47,831 nucleotides of DNA from Acholeplasmatales bacterium (GCA_024698125.1 JAILRQ010000025.1:1-47831), one strand, 5' to 3'. Positions 23,999 through 35,395 are shown, counted from the stretch's first letter. The notes: generated by a model not told the origin, from the letters alone. Program-made: numbers and translations.

Positions 23999-24817
23999 GA
24001 TATAAACAAATCCAAATGCATTTGGTCCCCAGTGAGCAGCTATTGCATAGGATAAATTATCATGCGCGATAATATTATTCGTAAAAGACTCATCAGTCTT
24101 TTTAATAAGCTTCTCTAGGTTATCATCTCTATAAGTGTATTCAGCAACTACAGGGTATGCTGGATCAAAGTCCTTCATCACATCCTCACTAATCTTCTTC
24201 ATAGTACGAACAAGACCAATACCCTTACCAAGCATTCTTACCTTATTCTCAGCAATTCCTATAATTGGCTTAATACCAATAACAGAACCAAGTAAATACT
24301 CTACCTTAGATAATCTTCCACCTCTATGAAGGTATGTTAGAGTTTCAGGAATAGCATAAATTACAACTCTTTCCTTAAGCTCATTTAGCATCTTAACAAT
24401 GTCCTCAACTGACATTGTATCTCTAACCTTATTAACCTCATTAACAAGGATTCTTATACCACCAACAGCTGTAATAGAATCTACTACATGAACCTTTGGA
24501 TTATCCTCAAATGTTAATCTTAAGGCGTTATATGTACCACTAATACCTGAGGCCATAGTGATGATAATAACATCATCTCCTGCATTAGTATATTCTGTTA
24601 CAACATCCTCTACATCAACAAGTGGTGGTAGAGATGTTTTAGGCATAATCTTATCATTTATAATTCTGTCATAGAAAACATCATTATCAAGATTTACACC
24701 ATCTAAATAATCATCATCACCAAGCATTACTCTAATAGGAATAATGTGGTCTATTTTATATTCTTCCTTCTCCTCTGGCTTAATAGATGCTCCAGAGTCT
24801 ACAATTAATCTAATCAT
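23987..24817 (-). CDS. DegV family fatty-acid-binding protein
   Basis: The 276-residue DegV/FakB-type protein opens with IRLIVDSGASI, has the DYLDGVNLDNDVFYDRI segment and the TSLPP motif that contacts the fatty-acid carboxylate, and then MASGISGTYNAL and LTYLHRGGRL. Family members bind a fatty acid so that FakA can phosphorylate it for phospholipid synthesis. FakA is not in the window. It lies 14 bases after the HAD gene in the same transcript, and a terminator overlaps its stop. Confidence 0.9.
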   Translation of the reverse strand: MIRLIVDSGASIKPEEKEEYKIDHIIPIRVMLGDDDYLDGVNLDNDVFYDRIINDKIMPKTSLPPLVDVEDVVTEYTNAGDDVIIITMASGISGTYNALRLTFEDNPKVHVVDSITAVGGIRILVNEVNKVRDTMSVEDIVKMLNELKERVVIYAIPETLTYLHRGGRLSKVEYLLGSVIGIKPIIGIAENKVRMLGKGIGLVRTMKKISEDVMKDFDPAYPVVAEYTYRDDNLEKLIKKTDESFTNNIIAHDNLSYAIAAHWGPNAFGFVYIKKA

Positions 24818-24831
24818 TATAATATCTTCCT

Positions 24832-25503
24832 TTATACTAAATTTGTAATGTCAGCATAATATGTAGCATACTTCTTAATATCCTTCATATCATTCTTATT
24901 TGAATAATCAGCAACTATTAAGGTATCAATCTTCATCTTCTTACAAATCTTCATAGCTGTAATAGAATCCTCGATAACTAAAAGCTGATCCCTATCAATA
25001 CTCTCTTCCCTTAGTATATATTTAAACAATGCCCCTGATTCCTTACTTCTATCAAGATCAGATGCAGAATAAATATCCTTATAATATCCTATTATTTGCT
25101 GTGCCTTAGCTGATGGTACTAAAAGTACCTCAGGAGTTGCACTAGATAATAGATTTCTACCACTTATAGATAAAAGCTTTAAAAGCTCTAAGCTATTCTT
25201 CTTTAGAGGTAGGGTAGGATATACATCAAACATAAACTTATTAATATCCTCACAAACCTCAGCAGCATTTTGTAATATATGATAATCCTCATATATCTTT
25301 CTTGCCGCATCAATATTACTCTTATACTTAATGCTATCATCAAGACCTGGTTTTGGAGTTAAACCCTTGCTTTCAACATATCTTGATGCGAAATGATACC
25401 ATGTTGGCATACTATCAATAATAGTTCCATCATAATCTGTTGCATAGCAATAATATTTACTTATAACCTTCTTTAATTCGTCCCAAGTTTTAATTTCTTT
25501 CAT
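24832..25503 (-). CDS. HAD-superfamily phosphatase (beta-phosphoglucomutase-like)
   Basis: The 223-residue protein carries the four HAD motifs: ATDYDGTIIDSM (nucleophile and acid Asp), LLSSATPE (motif II Ser), SKESGALFKYIL (motif III Lys), and LLVIEDSITAMKICK (motif IV acid). The helical cap between motifs I and II is the phosphoglucomutase/phosphatase type. Substrate unknown. I choose ATG 25501-25503, since GAGGAA lies 6 bases upstream and the longer frame would begin at the promoter. It is transcribed with degV and divergently from the DAGK-like gene. Confidence 0.85.
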   Translation of the reverse strand: MKEIKTWDELKKVISKYYCYATDYDGTIIDSMPTWYHFASRYVESKGLTPKPGLDDSIKYKSNIDAARKIYEDYHILQNAAEVCEDINKFMFDVYPTLPLKKNSLELLKLLSISGRNLLSSATPEVLLVPSAKAQQIIGYYKDIYSASDLDRSKESGALFKYILREESIDRDQLLVIEDSITAMKICKKMKIDTLIVADYSNKNDMKDIKKYATYYADITNLV

Positions 25504-25525
25504 AATTTCCTCAATTCTCCTAAAT

Positions 25526-25554
25526 ATTTTATAATAATCGTATAGTAAAGTCAA
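25526..25554 (-). promoter_or_regulatory. Promoter of HAD-degV operon
   Basis: -35 TTGACT (25549-25554), 17-base spacer, -10 TAAAAT (25526-25531). Confidence 0.75.
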
Positions 25555-25560
25555 AGAAAT

Positions 25561-25589
25561 TAGATAATTTTAAATAAATATGATAAAAT
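25561..25589 (+). promoter_or_regulatory. Possible extended -10 promoter of the DAGK-like gene
   Basis: TGATAAAAT (25581-25589) with a weak -35 TAGATA 17 bases upstream. It lies back to back with the HAD promoter. Confidence 0.45.
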
Positions 25590-25616
25590 TAAAATATACA
25601 GTGGGAGATGATTTGT

Positions 25617-26477
25617 ATGTATTATGCGATTTATAATCCATTAACAGCAAATGGAAAGGGCCTAGAATTATTAGACAAGTTTAAATCTATGTATAAAAAT
25701 GAAATAGATGATATTTCATATGTTAACACACTAGATACTGAATATGATAATTTTAGTAAGAATCTTACAAAGGATGATTCTATAATAATTATTGGTGGAG
25801 ACGGTACAGTTAATAGATTTATTAACCGATATAAAAAGTATAACTTTAGCTGTGAGGTTTTATTATTTGCACCAGAATCAGGTAATGATTTTATTAAGGA
25901 TATTGGTGAAAAGCCATTTACTCTTATAAATATTACAAAGTATTTAGAAAACCTTCCATATACAATAATTGATAATGAGAAGTTCTACTTCTTAAACAAT
26001 GTTGGATATGGACTTGATGGTAAATGCTGCCAGATAGCTGAGGAAAGAAAGAAAAACCATAAAAAATACTCTTATAAAAAAATTGCAGCTAAGCTTTTAT
26101 TTATATACAAGAAAAAGAAAGCTACTGTAATAGTAGATGGTGTAGCTCATCATTATAAAAATGTATTCCTTGCTGGAACATTTAATTCAAAGTTTTATGG
26201 TGGTGGAATAAAAGCCGCACCAACACAGGACAGATTAAAGGATGAGCTTACAGTTATGGTAATGTTCTCTAAAACTCACATTGGAGCCATTTCTAAGTTT
26301 AAAAAGATTATTAATGGAGAGCATTTGAAATATAAAAATAATATTAATGTTCTTAAAGGAAACGAAATAACTGTAAGATTTAACAAGCCAGAGTTCATCC
26401 AGGTTGATGGTGAGGTTATTGGTGAGGTTTATGAATATAGTGCTATTAAGGAAGTAAAAAAAGAAGATTTGGATTAG
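25617..26477 (+). CDS. Diacylglycerol/lipid kinase (DAGK catalytic domain)
   Basis: The 286-residue protein begins with the NPLTANGKG phosphate-binding stretch and has the kinase signature IIIGGDGTVNRF (GGDGT at residues 60-64). Later elements are FAPESGNDF, a nucleotide-site loop, NNVGYGLDG, GGGIKAAP and the C-terminal IQVDGEVI. Such DgkB/YegS-type enzymes phosphorylate diacylglycerol or related lipids at the membrane. ATG 25617 is preferred: GGGAG is 9 bases upstream, whereas ATG 25608 abuts that site. It converges on the next gene with overlapping stop codons. Confidence 0.9.
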   Translation: MYYAIYNPLTANGKGLELLDKFKSMYKNEIDDISYVNTLDTEYDNFSKNLTKDDSIIIIGGDGTVNRFINRYKKYNFSCEVLLFAPESGNDFIKDIGEKPFTLINITKYLENLPYTIIDNEKFYFLNNVGYGLDGKCCQIAEERKKNHKKYSYKKIAAKLLFIYKKKKATVIVDGVAHHYKNVFLAGTFNSKFYGGGIKAAPTQDRLKDELTVMVMFSKTHIGAISKFKKIINGEHLKYKNNINVLKGNEITVRFNKPEFIQVDGEVIGEVYEYSAIKEVKKEDLD

Positions 26478-26491
26478 TCCAAATCTTTTTT
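26455..26491. terminator. Bidirectional terminator overlapping two convergent stop codons
   Basis: A 10-bp stem AAGATTTGGA/TCCAAATCTT with loop TTAG has T runs on both sides (plus strand after 487, minus strand beyond 464). The loop contains the TAG stop of the plus-strand DAGK-like gene and the TAA stop of the minus-strand membrane gene. Confidence 0.92.
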
Positions 26492-26950
26492 CTTCTCTTC
26501 TCTTTTCTTACGATGTATTTCCCAAATCTTTAAAAACTTACTATTTGCTTCAACTTGGTCAATACTAAATGATTTGCCGTTCTCTAAAACCACATTAATT
26601 CTATAGTAAAAAGTCTTACCAACAGCGCTATAGTTTCTATCCTGTAGGACCTCACTTATTTCGTTAATGTTCTTTTTTATGGTTACTGTTCTATCAAGAT
26701 AAAAAACTATGTCTCCTGTATCATAATCATATTTAATAGCATCTTTTCCTCTACCAATATCATATAGAATAAATCCTATAGCTATTAGGAAGAATAATAA
26801 TGCTAGCCCAAGCAGTGGAATTGAAACAAATGGCTCTGTTTCCACTGCTAATATTACTCCAAAAATTATCATAACAATTGATAGTGATATCAAACATATT
26901 TCTAGAATTATTGCTGAACTACATCTTTTTGTAACTGTCTCTACTTTCAT
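26474..26950 (-). CDS. Hypothetical two-helix membrane protein
   Basis: Not recognised. The 158-residue protein has two transmembrane helices (about residues 13-35 and 43-63), then a cytosolic region predicted as beta-rich (IKYDYDTGDIVFYL, TVTIKKNINEISEVL, TFYYRINVVLENGKSFSI), which resembles a small PH-like fold by pattern only. A Lys-rich C-terminus follows, KKREEKKKDLD. The final KDLD is encoded by the shared terminator stem. AGGGG precedes the start. It is monocistronic and convergent with the lipid-kinase gene. Confidence 0.7.
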   Translation of the reverse strand: MKVETVTKRCSSAIILEICLISLSIVMIIFGVILAVETEPFVSIPLLGLALLFFLIAIGFILYDIGRGKDAIKYDYDTGDIVFYLDRTVTIKKNINEISEVLQDRNYSAVGKTFYYRINVVLENGKSFSIDQVEANSKFLKIWEIHRKKREEKKKDLD

Positions 26951-27027
26951 AACTAAAACCCCTATTCTTTCATAAACTAACTAATTTAATTATATAGTAT
27001 TTTCTTCAATTTCAAAGCATAAATTTC

Positions 27028-27056
27028 AAAAAAAAGCATACCATTTTTGGTATGCT
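27028..27056 (-). terminator. Terminator of the ruvA-yqeY operon
   Basis: Stem AGCATACC/GGTATGCT with a short loop followed by eight T on the minus strand. Confidence 0.92.
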
Positions 27057-27062
27057 AATTCA

Positions 27063-27500
27063 TTACATAGATTTTAATACATTATTTACAAGCTTCATAT
27101 CGCATTTTCCTTGGTAATTTGCCTTAAAATGCTTCATCACGCTTGGAATTGATTTATCATCAAGCTTATTGATGATATCTCTTATTTCAGCCTCACTAAG
27201 CTGCTTAGGAAGGAAGCCTCCAATATATTTATGCTGAGCCATAAGCTCCTCATACTTTTCATCACGACCAGCCTTCTTAAATAGCTCTGCCTCATCTGAA
27301 AGCTCCTTTTGAGTCTTTGAGATGATTTGGAAAACATCATTGTCAGTTAATTCCTTAGAGGCAGCCTTTAGCTCAATAGACTGCTGCATGCACTTGTTTA
27401 TAACTACAGGAAGGATTCCTCTTTTCATCATATCCTTATCCTTAAGTGCTTGCATATTCTCCTTCTTTAATGTTTGAAATAGTTCACTTGTTGTATCCAT
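27063..27500 (-). CDS. yqeY: GatB/YqeY domain protein
   Basis: The 145-residue helical protein resembles the tail domain of GatB (tRNA amidotransferase). Marks are LKKENMQALKDKDMMKRGILPVV, a YIGGFLPKQLSEAEI linker and the final VMKHFKANYQGKCDMKLVNNVLKSM. Free-standing YqeY proteins are common in Firmicutes, and their role is not settled. It is the last gene of ruvA-ruvB-queA-ppi-tgt-yqeY, 5 bases after tgt. Confidence 0.9.
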   Translation of the reverse strand: MDTTSELFQTLKKENMQALKDKDMMKRGILPVVINKCMQQSIELKAASKELTDNDVFQIISKTQKELSDEAELFKKAGRDEKYEELMAQHKYIGGFLPKQLSEAEIRDIINKLDDKSIPSVMKHFKANYQGKCDMKLVNNVLKSM

Positions 27501-27505
27501 TGTAT

Positions 27506-29184
<1,679 letters not shown>

Positions 29185-29195
29185 TATATTTCCTC

Positions 29196-30212
29196 CTATA
29201 AAATAAGCATTGCATCACCAAATGAGAAGAAACGATACTTTTCCTCAACTGCGTGATTATATGCCTTCATAATAAAATCCTTACCAGCAAATGCTGATAC
29301 TAGCATAATAAGTGTTGATTTAGGTAGGTGGAAGTTTGTAAACTGTGCACCTACTGCCTTAAACTTATATCCTGGATAAATAAAGATATTTGTCCAAGCT
29401 GAAGTTTCCTTAAATCCATTATCATATGCACTCTCAAGGGTACGTGTTGTAGTTGTACCAACAGATACAATTCTCTTACCCTCTGCCATTGCCTTATTTA
29501 AGGCATCTGCAGTAGCCTTATCTATTGTATAGAACTCACTATGCATTGTATGCTTTGTAACATCCTCAACAGATACAGGTCTAAATGTTCCAAGACCTAC
29601 GTGTAATGTTACAAATAGCTCCTCAACTCCCTTAGCCTTAAGGGCATCAAGTACCTCCTTAGTGAAGTGTAGTCCTGCAGTTGGAGCTGCAGCACTTCCT
29701 GGAGTCTTAGAATAAACTGTTTGATATCTTTCCTTATCCTCAAGCTTTTCATGAATATAAGGTGGTAGTGGCATTTCACCAAGCTTATCAAGGATTTCAA
29801 GGAAGATTCCCTTATAAATCATCTTAAAATGTCTCATACCATCTTCTTCGCATGAAATGCATTCTGCCTTTAAAAGACCATCACCAAAATCAATAATTGT
29901 ACCAACACTAACTCTACGTGCAGGCTTACATAATGTTTCCCAAACATCTCCTTCATTTTTTAAAAGTAGGACCTCAATATGAGCCATTGTACCTTCCTTT
30001 ACACCAAATAGACGTGCAGGAATAACTCTTGAGTTATTAAAAACTAGAACGTCATTTGGTCCAAACATATCTACAATGTCCTTAAATGACTTATCCTCTA
30101 TAGTATTATTTTCTCTATTTAAAACCATTAGCCTAGATGCTGATCTATCCTTTAGTGGCACCTGAGCAATAAGCTCCTCAGGTAGGTTATAATCAAAATC
30201 ATCTGTTTTCAT
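29196..30212 (-). CDS. queA: S-adenosylmethionine:tRNA ribosyltransferase-isomerase QueA
   Basis: It transfers and isomerises the ribosyl group of SAM to preQ1-tRNA, giving epoxyqueuosine. The 338-residue protein shows [12 protein letters not shown] at the N-terminus, [44 protein letters not shown] and THLH-like [13 protein letters not shown]. Its ATG shares a base with the ruvB stop (TAATG). With tgt this is the tRNA-modification half of the operon. Confidence 0.96.
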   Translation of the reverse strand: MKTDDFDYNLPEELIAQVPLKDRSASRLMVLNRENNTIEDKSFKDIVDMFGPNDVLVFNNSRVIPARLFGVKEGTMAHIEVLLLKNEGDVWETLCKPARRVSVGTIIDFGDGLLKAECISCEEDGMRHFKMIYKGIFLEILDKLGEMPLPPYIHEKLEDKERYQTVYSKTPGSAAAPTAGLHFTKEVLDALKAKGVEELFVTLHVGLGTFRPVSVEDVTKHTMHSEFYTIDKATADALNKAMAEGKRIVSVGTTTTRTLESAYDNGFKETSAWTNIFIYPGYKFKAVGAQFTNFHLPKSTLIMLVSAFAGKDFIMKAYNHAVEEKYRFFSFGDAMLIL

Positions 30213-31225
30213 TATTCAAAAAGTCCTTTCATATATGGTATACCAAGCTGCTCATATGCCTTTCTATTAGCAATTCTTCCTCTTGATGTACGTGAAATAT
30301 AGCCCTCCTGTAATAGGTATGGCTCATATACATCCTCAACAGTTTGAGGCTCCTCACCAATTGATGCAGAAATAGCATCAAGTCCTGCAGGACCACCCTT
30401 AAACTGCTTCATTAAAACCTCAAGATATTTATGATCAGTTCTATCAAGACCCTTATCATCAATATCAAGCTTTGCAAGAGCATGCTTTGTAATATCAATT
30501 GTTATTCTTCCATCGTTTAAAACCATCGCAAAGTCTCTAACTCTACGGAATAGTCTATTAACAATACGTGGAGTACCACGTGAGCGTAGGGCAAGCTCCC
30601 TGCAGGCATCCTCATCGATTTCTGCATCATAAACCTTAGCAGTACGCTTTGCAATCATCATTAAATCATCCACTGAGTAATAATCAAGACGTAATACTAC
30701 TCCAAATCTATCACGAAGTGGAGATGATAAATCTCCATATCTTGTTGTAGCTCCTACAAGTGTAAATGGTGAAATATCTACATTTATAGAACGAGCACTA
30801 TTTTCAGATCCTACCATAATATCTAAGGTAAAATCCTCCATAGCACTATATAAAACCTCCTCGACATAGCGAGGAATACGATGAATCTCATCAATAAATA
30901 GGACATCACCTGGCTCAAGCTGTGTTAAAACAGCCGCAAGGTCTCCTGTCTTTTCAATAGATGGTCCTGAAATAATCTTAATATTTCCACCCATCTCATT
31001 TGCAATAATCTTTGCAAGGGTAGTCTTTCCAAGTCCTGGTGGACCATAAAGTAATGTATGGTCTAAGACCTCATTACGAGATAAGGCTGCCTTGATGTAA
31101 ACATCAAGCATTTCCTTTGCATCAGTTTGTCCTATATAATCCTTAAGACGTTCAGGTCTTAGGCTTTTATACTCATCCTCTTGGGCATATTCATTTGGAT
31201 CAAGTATTCTATTATCATCCATCAT
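30212..31225 (-). CDS. ruvB: Holliday junction helicase motor RuvB
   Basis: A hexameric AAA+ motor that drives branch migration with RuvA. The 337-residue protein has [30 protein letters not shown] (Walker A), [11 protein letters not shown] (Walker B), [16 protein letters not shown] (sensor and arginine finger) and a C-terminal winged helix ending [14 protein letters not shown]. It follows ruvA by 14 bases with AAGGAGG. RuvC is not in the window, as is usual in many Firmicutes, which use RecU. Confidence 0.97.
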   Translation of the reverse strand: MMDDNRILDPNEYAQEDEYKSLRPERLKDYIGQTDAKEMLDVYIKAALSRNEVLDHTLLYGPPGLGKTTLAKIIANEMGGNIKIISGPSIEKTGDLAAVLTQLEPGDVLFIDEIHRIPRYVEEVLYSAMEDFTLDIMVGSENSARSINVDISPFTLVGATTRYGDLSSPLRDRFGVVLRLDYYSVDDLMMIAKRTAKVYDAEIDEDACRELALRSRGTPRIVNRLFRRVRDFAMVLNDGRITIDITKHALAKLDIDDKGLDRTDHKYLEVLMKQFKGGPAGLDAISASIGEEPQTVEDVYEPYLLQEGYISRTSRGRIANRKAYEQLGIPYMKGLFE

Positions 31226-31239
31226 ATAAAAGCCCCTCC

Positions 31240-31803
31240 TTACTTAGTTAATAGTCTTAAAGCATCCTTAATGATATCTCCAACCTCCTTAGATGAGTCA
31301 AGCTTACCTAAGGTCTTTTGGATATCCTTCTTTGCGTATCCTAGTGAAATTAATGCTTCCTCTACATCATTCATCTTTTGTGAAGCACCTGCCACAACAG
31401 AAACCTCATCAAATGAAATCTTACCCTTAAGATCTAATATAATCTGCTGGGCAGCCTTTGGACCAATTCCTGGGAACTTCTTTAGATAAGAATCATCTCT
31501 TGCTTCAATAGCCTCAGCTATTCTATCTACGTTTCCAGACGCAAGGATAGATAATGCACTCTTAGGACCAATACCTGAAACACTAATAAGCTTAATAAAT
31601 AGTGTCTTAGAGGCCTCCTCCTTAAATCCATAAAGGTCATTGATTTGCTCTCTTATATATTGATATGTGTAAACCTTAATTTTTTCTCCAAGCTTAAAGC
31701 TATATGGATTTGCGACAATAAGTATATATCCAATACCATTGTTTTCCACAACTATGTACTTTGGAGTTATTTTTGTTATTTCACCAATAATATATTCGTA
31801 CAT
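31240..31803 (-). CDS. ruvA: Holliday junction DNA helicase subunit RuvA
   Basis: The 187-residue junction-binding protein begins [20 protein letters not shown], the expected RuvA opening. It contains two helix-hairpin-helix motifs ([19 protein letters not shown] and [18 protein letters not shown]) and a C-terminal RuvB-contact domain. I use ATG 31801-31803 after GGTGA; the frame extends upstream to 31881, but that part lies before the extended -10 and has no RuvA similarity. It is the first gene of the operon. Confidence 0.95.
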   Translation of the reverse strand: MYEYIIGEITKITPKYIVVENNGIGYILIVANPYSFKLGEKIKVYTYQYIREQINDLYGFKEEASKTLFIKLISVSGIGPKSALSILASGNVDRIAEAIEARDDSYLKKFPGIGPKAAQQIILDLKGKISFDEVSVVAGASQKMNDVEEALISLGYAKKDIQKTLGKLDSSKEVGDIIKDALRLLTK

Positions 31804-31819
31804 TAAAATCACCAAATCC

Positions 31820-31828
31820 ATTATATCA
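31820..31828 (-). promoter_or_regulatory. Extended -10 promoter of the ruvA operon
   Basis: TGATATAAT on the minus strand, giving a very short leader before the ruvA ATG at 31803. Confidence 0.6.
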
Positions 31829-31959
31829 TAAATGGATGAAAAAATATCCTCTTTAATGTGATAATATTTATTTATTTTCAATTTTTAATATTTATAATAT
31901 TATTTTTAATTTATAGTATTAAAAATATAGAAAAATAATCTAATTTTTAGCCTATTTCT

Positions 31960-31988
31960 TTGACTTATTATATAATAACTTATATAAT
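31960..31988 (+). promoter_or_regulatory. Promoter of the large coiled-coil gene
   Basis: -35 TTGACT (31960-31965), 17-base spacer, -10 TATAAT (31983-31988). The about 130 bases between this and the ruvA promoter are almost pure A+T and hold no gene. Confidence 0.85.
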
Positions 31989-32012
31989 ATAAAGTAGATG
32001 GGAGGTGGCATC

Positions 32013-35000
32013 ATGGCAGATATTAAGAAGTCTATTTTAAGAATCATTAAAAACTTCACACAGGAAATGATTGATACTACATCTAATAAGGATTCTTACC
32101 TAGATGAATATTTTTCTGATTTAGCTGCCCTATACGATGTTGCCTCAGGACACCTTTTAGGATTTAATACAATTATTGCAGGTATTAATGAATCTAACAC
32201 AGTCATTGATGCCTCACATAAGAATCAAATTGAAAAAATCGAGGATAATATTAGAAGAGATAAGGGCTATAGTAAGATTAATTCTATTTATGAGATTAAT
32301 AATCTTCATAATCTTATAGCTGAAGAGGCTTCAATAAATGAGCAGACAGTTATTAAGAATAATGACTTAAAGCTTTTAACTACCTCTCAAACAAACCCAG
32401 TTATTTCTTCTCACTTCCGTCAAAGAAATGCCTCTATTGAGATTTTTAATAAAAATGAGCAAAAGCTTACAAATACCTATAACATCCTAGTTGATAAGAT
32501 GACATTAGAGCGAGACCAAAAGAATCTTGATATTGCAAGAGATAATAACCTTTTTATGAATACCTATGAGGCTGCTTCTAACAATGTCATTAAATCATTT
32601 ATGGATAAAATTGAAATATATCAAAAGGATATTAATTCAATTGATGATGAAATAGAGCGTTTAAAGACAAGATATAACAATGATTGTCTAGAGCTTGAAA
32701 AAAGATTTAATACAGAGGTTATAGCCTTCCAGCAAACTGCTAAGGCTAAAACTAAGATTTTAACTGATACCTATAATAATGAGAAGCAAAATATCAATAA
32801 TCGTCGTGAGGAGCAAAGAAATAAAAATCAGGATGAGCGTTCTGTTGTATTTAAGGAGTTCGTTCGTCAGATTCATGCCTTAAATGATAAGATTGATAAG
32901 TTTGATGCGGATCAAAAGGCTCACCTTTATGATTCTACTCTTATCTATAACTTAAAGATATTTGATTATGATAAGCAAATAAGAAAATATAATGAAGAGA
33001 TTCATAAAACATCTGATAAAAAGCTTAACAGGGAGCAATACAAAAAGATTCTTCTAATTGAAGAGGCTAAAAAAAGAGAAACTCTTGCCCTAAAGCTTAA
33101 AAGTGATGCCATAAAGAAATTCTATAAGCCAAGGCTTCTTGATTATTCTAACCGTAAGGTTATTTATGAGGATATAAAGAATCAGCAGCTTGAAAAGCTA
33201 AACCTTATCACAAACATTGAGGATAATGCTCACCATAATAAGCTTGCGATGCTTCAGCTTCAATATGATTATGATGTTGAAACTATGAATCGTGAAACAG
33301 AGCGTAATATACACGAGCTAAGAACAACCTATGACCAGGAAAAAATAAAGATTAGTGAGGATTATAAAATAGACCTTACAAAGCTTTATATTAAGAAGCA
33401 GGAATTTATTAATAATGTAAACCTTGCAGAAAATGAAATGGAGCTTGCTAAAAAGCTTAATGAACTTGTAAATGCTAATGCTAAAAAGCTTTTAAATAAC
33501 AAGTTATCTCGTACTTCTACTGAGACCTTACTTGAGATTGAAAAGAATGATATTTTAAGAGAATATAATTCTAAATATATCAATTATCAAATTGAAAAGG
33601 AAAAGGCCTTATATGACTATAATGAGCGCAATGAATTCCTACATAGAGATAAAAAAAATCAATCTGTAGATTTCGCAACAGAGCGTTCAAGGCTAGCCCT
33701 AACTCATAACAAGGCTATCTATAGCTACCAAATAGAGCTTGAGGCTCTTAAAGAGGAATATATTAATAATTTGAGGCAGACTAGATATTCAGAGCTTACT
33801 ACTACTGCATCTGCCAATAATACATATACCTTATTTAGTAATCGTAAAAAGATGATTATTGCGATGTATAATACTGTTAAGAATGTAATTGTAGATATTA
33901 TTAAAACACTTCAAAATATAGTTAAGAAAACTATATCATGCCGTGTTACTATGTCTACATCTCCATATTATATAAAGACCTTAAGAGATATTTTTACAAA
34001 AACTAATCTTACATGCTGTAAGATACTAGATACAGCTCAAAAGTATGTATTATCACTTATAAATGATCAAATTAACTTTGAGACTGGTAGTAAATATCAA
34101 ACAAGATATAATTCACTTCAAACTGAGTTCGATACAAAGTTTGAGCTATTAGATGATCGTAAAAAGGATTTACAAACAACTATTGATAACTATAATAATA
34201 CCAATAGAATCTTCTATAACTCTCTTGGTAATGTACAATCTAAGCTTTCAAGCTTTACCCATAGATTAAAGCGTGGAGAGATAACTAAGTACTACTACCG
34301 CCGTGAGACATATGGTCTTAAGGCTGAGGCTAAGAGAATTCATCTTCTTATTTCGAAAAATGATGAGAGAATTGATAAGCTTCAAACAGAGCTTAATAAG
34401 CTTCCAGAAAAGGTAGATTATATTCAAAAGGAATATGTAGCTCATAAGCTTAAGATTCAAAATGAGCAAAAGGCTGAATCAAGTGCCTTATTTGATGGAA
34501 TTAAGGATATCAAAAACTATTTTGAATCACTAAAGAAGGTTTTTGCTGATATTACAAATATTGTATCATCAGAGGGTAGTGATTATATAAGATTTATTAA
34601 GAAGGTAGAAAAGGTAATAAATTACTATGCTACTCGTTCTAATAATATAATGCTTGAATTCCTTGGACTTATTGATGATCTTGATAAGGATATTACTAAT
34701 AGATATGATGAGCTTATTAATAAAAACCAAATGTCTTATGATAAACAAATTAGAATTATTAAGAGGCTATATCAAAGAAACACATCAATACTTAACCAAA
34801 GTATTGAAAATGAAAACAATAAGTATGCTGACCTTATGAAGGAGCATAAGGATAGGCTTGAGGCTGAGCTTAGAAGATATGATGAGCTTATTTTTGATAA
34901 TAAGAGTGCATATAACAAAAAGATTGCAGACCTTGATCAAGCCCTACATAAGGATTATGAGGAATATTTAGTACGTTCTTCCTCTACAAGACAAAACATC

Positions 35001-35384
35001 ATCCAAAATATCAATCTACATAATAGAATTGATAATGAGCTTAAGGAGGAAAATACAAGAGATAATAAATCACTTGTTAAAAAGTACATTGGCTATAAGG
35101 ATAACCTAGTTCATTCTAATAATGAAAAGATTTTATCCTTTGACCTATCAATAAAAAACATTCCTTATGAATCTCACCTTGAAACCCTAGAAAGTGAACA
35201 AAAGCTTTCTGAATATATTAAAGGCTTTGAGGCTGATTTAAAGGAATATAAGGATGAGCATAATCAATCTAGACGAAACATCGAGGATGAAACTAGAAGA
35301 TATGCGGCAAGCCTACAAAATAAAATTGGTGATTGTAACCAAGCTATATCAAAAGGAAGAAAGGCCATAGCTTCAAGAAGCTAA
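32013..35384 (+). CDS. Very large coiled-coil protein of unknown function (1123 aa)
   Basis: Not recognised. ATG 32013 (MADIKKSILRIIKNF) follows GGGAGGTGG; an ATG at 31998 lies before that site. The protein is almost entirely charged helical sequence rich in Lys, Glu, Asp, Asn and Tyr. I see no signal peptide, transmembrane helix, Walker motif or catalytic motif. Residues 1-110 could be a helical head. Long coiled-coil stretches follow (about 150-600 and 690-1110), with recurring YDxE/YNxE-type patches. Between them, about residues 614-645 form an amphipathic, hydrophobic helix (KKMIIAMYNTVKNVIVDI), then two cysteines. SMC-like length without ATPase heads suggests a structural or scaffold protein. 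It is monocistronic, on the strand opposite both neighbours. Confidence 0.9.
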   Translation: MADIKKSILRIIKNFTQEMIDTTSNKDSYLDEYFSDLAALYDVASGHLLGFNTIIAGINESNTVIDASHKNQIEKIEDNIRRDKGYSKINSIYEINNLHNLIAEEASINEQTVIKNNDLKLLTTSQTNPVISSHFRQRNASIEIFNKNEQKLTNTYNILVDKMTLERDQKNLDIARDNNLFMNTYEAASNNVIKSFMDKIEIYQKDINSIDDEIERLKTRYNNDCLELEKRFNTEVIAFQQTAKAKTKILTDTYNNEKQNINNRREEQRNKNQDERSVVFKEFVRQIHALNDKIDKFDADQKAHLYDSTLIYNLKIFDYDKQIRKYNEEIHKTSDKKLNREQYKKILLIEEAKKRETLALKLKSDAIKKFYKPRLLDYSNRKVIYEDIKNQQLEKLNLITNIEDNAHHNKLAMLQLQYDYDVETMNRETERNIHELRTTYDQEKIKISEDYKIDLTKLYIKKQEFINNVNLAENEMELAKKLNELVNANAKKLLNNKLSRTSTETLLEIEKNDILREYNSKYINYQIEKEKALYDYNERNEFLHRDKKNQSVDFATERSRLALTHNKAIYSYQIELEALKEEYINNLRQTRYSELTTTASANNTYTLFSNRKKMIIAMYNTVKNVIVDIIKTLQNIVKKTISCRVTMSTSPYYIKTLRDIFTKTNLTCCKILDTAQKYVLSLINDQINFETGSKYQTRYNSLQTEFDTKFELLDDRKKDLQTTIDNYNNTNRIFYNSLGNVQSKLSSFTHRLKRGEITKYYYRRETYGLKAEAKRIHLLISKNDERIDKLQTELNKLPEKVDYIQKEYVAHKLKIQNEQKAESSALFDGIKDIKNYFESLKKVFADITNIVSSEGSDYIRFIKKVEKVINYYATRSNNIMLEFLGLIDDLDKDITNRYDELINKNQMSYDKQIRIIKRLYQRNTSILNQSIENENNKYADLMKEHKDRLEAELRRYDELIFDNKSAYNKKIADLDQALHKDYEEYLVRSSSTRQNIIQNINLHNRIDNELKEENTRDNKSLVKKYIGYKDNLVHSNNEKILSFDLSIKNIPYESHLETLESEQKLSEYIKGFEADLKEYKDEHNQSRRNIEDETRRYAASLQNKIGDCNQAISKGRKAIASRS

Positions 35385-35395
35385 GGCCTTTTCTT
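35361..35395. terminator. Terminator shared by the coiled-coil gene and rluD operon
   Basis: Long stem AAGGCCaTAGCTTC/GAAGCTAaGGCCTT with one mismatch and a 2-base loop. A T-rich tail follows on the plus strand and a weaker one on the minus strand. The last four codons and stop of the coiled-coil gene lie inside it. Confidence 0.85.

Noticed and set aside
31804-31960. AT-rich repeats between ruvA and the coiled-coil gene as a replication origin or DnaA-box cluster
   Set aside because: TTTTTAATA/TATTAAAAA arms are present, but no TTATCCACA-type boxes, and no dnaA or dnaN lies nearby. It looks like a divergent promoter region.
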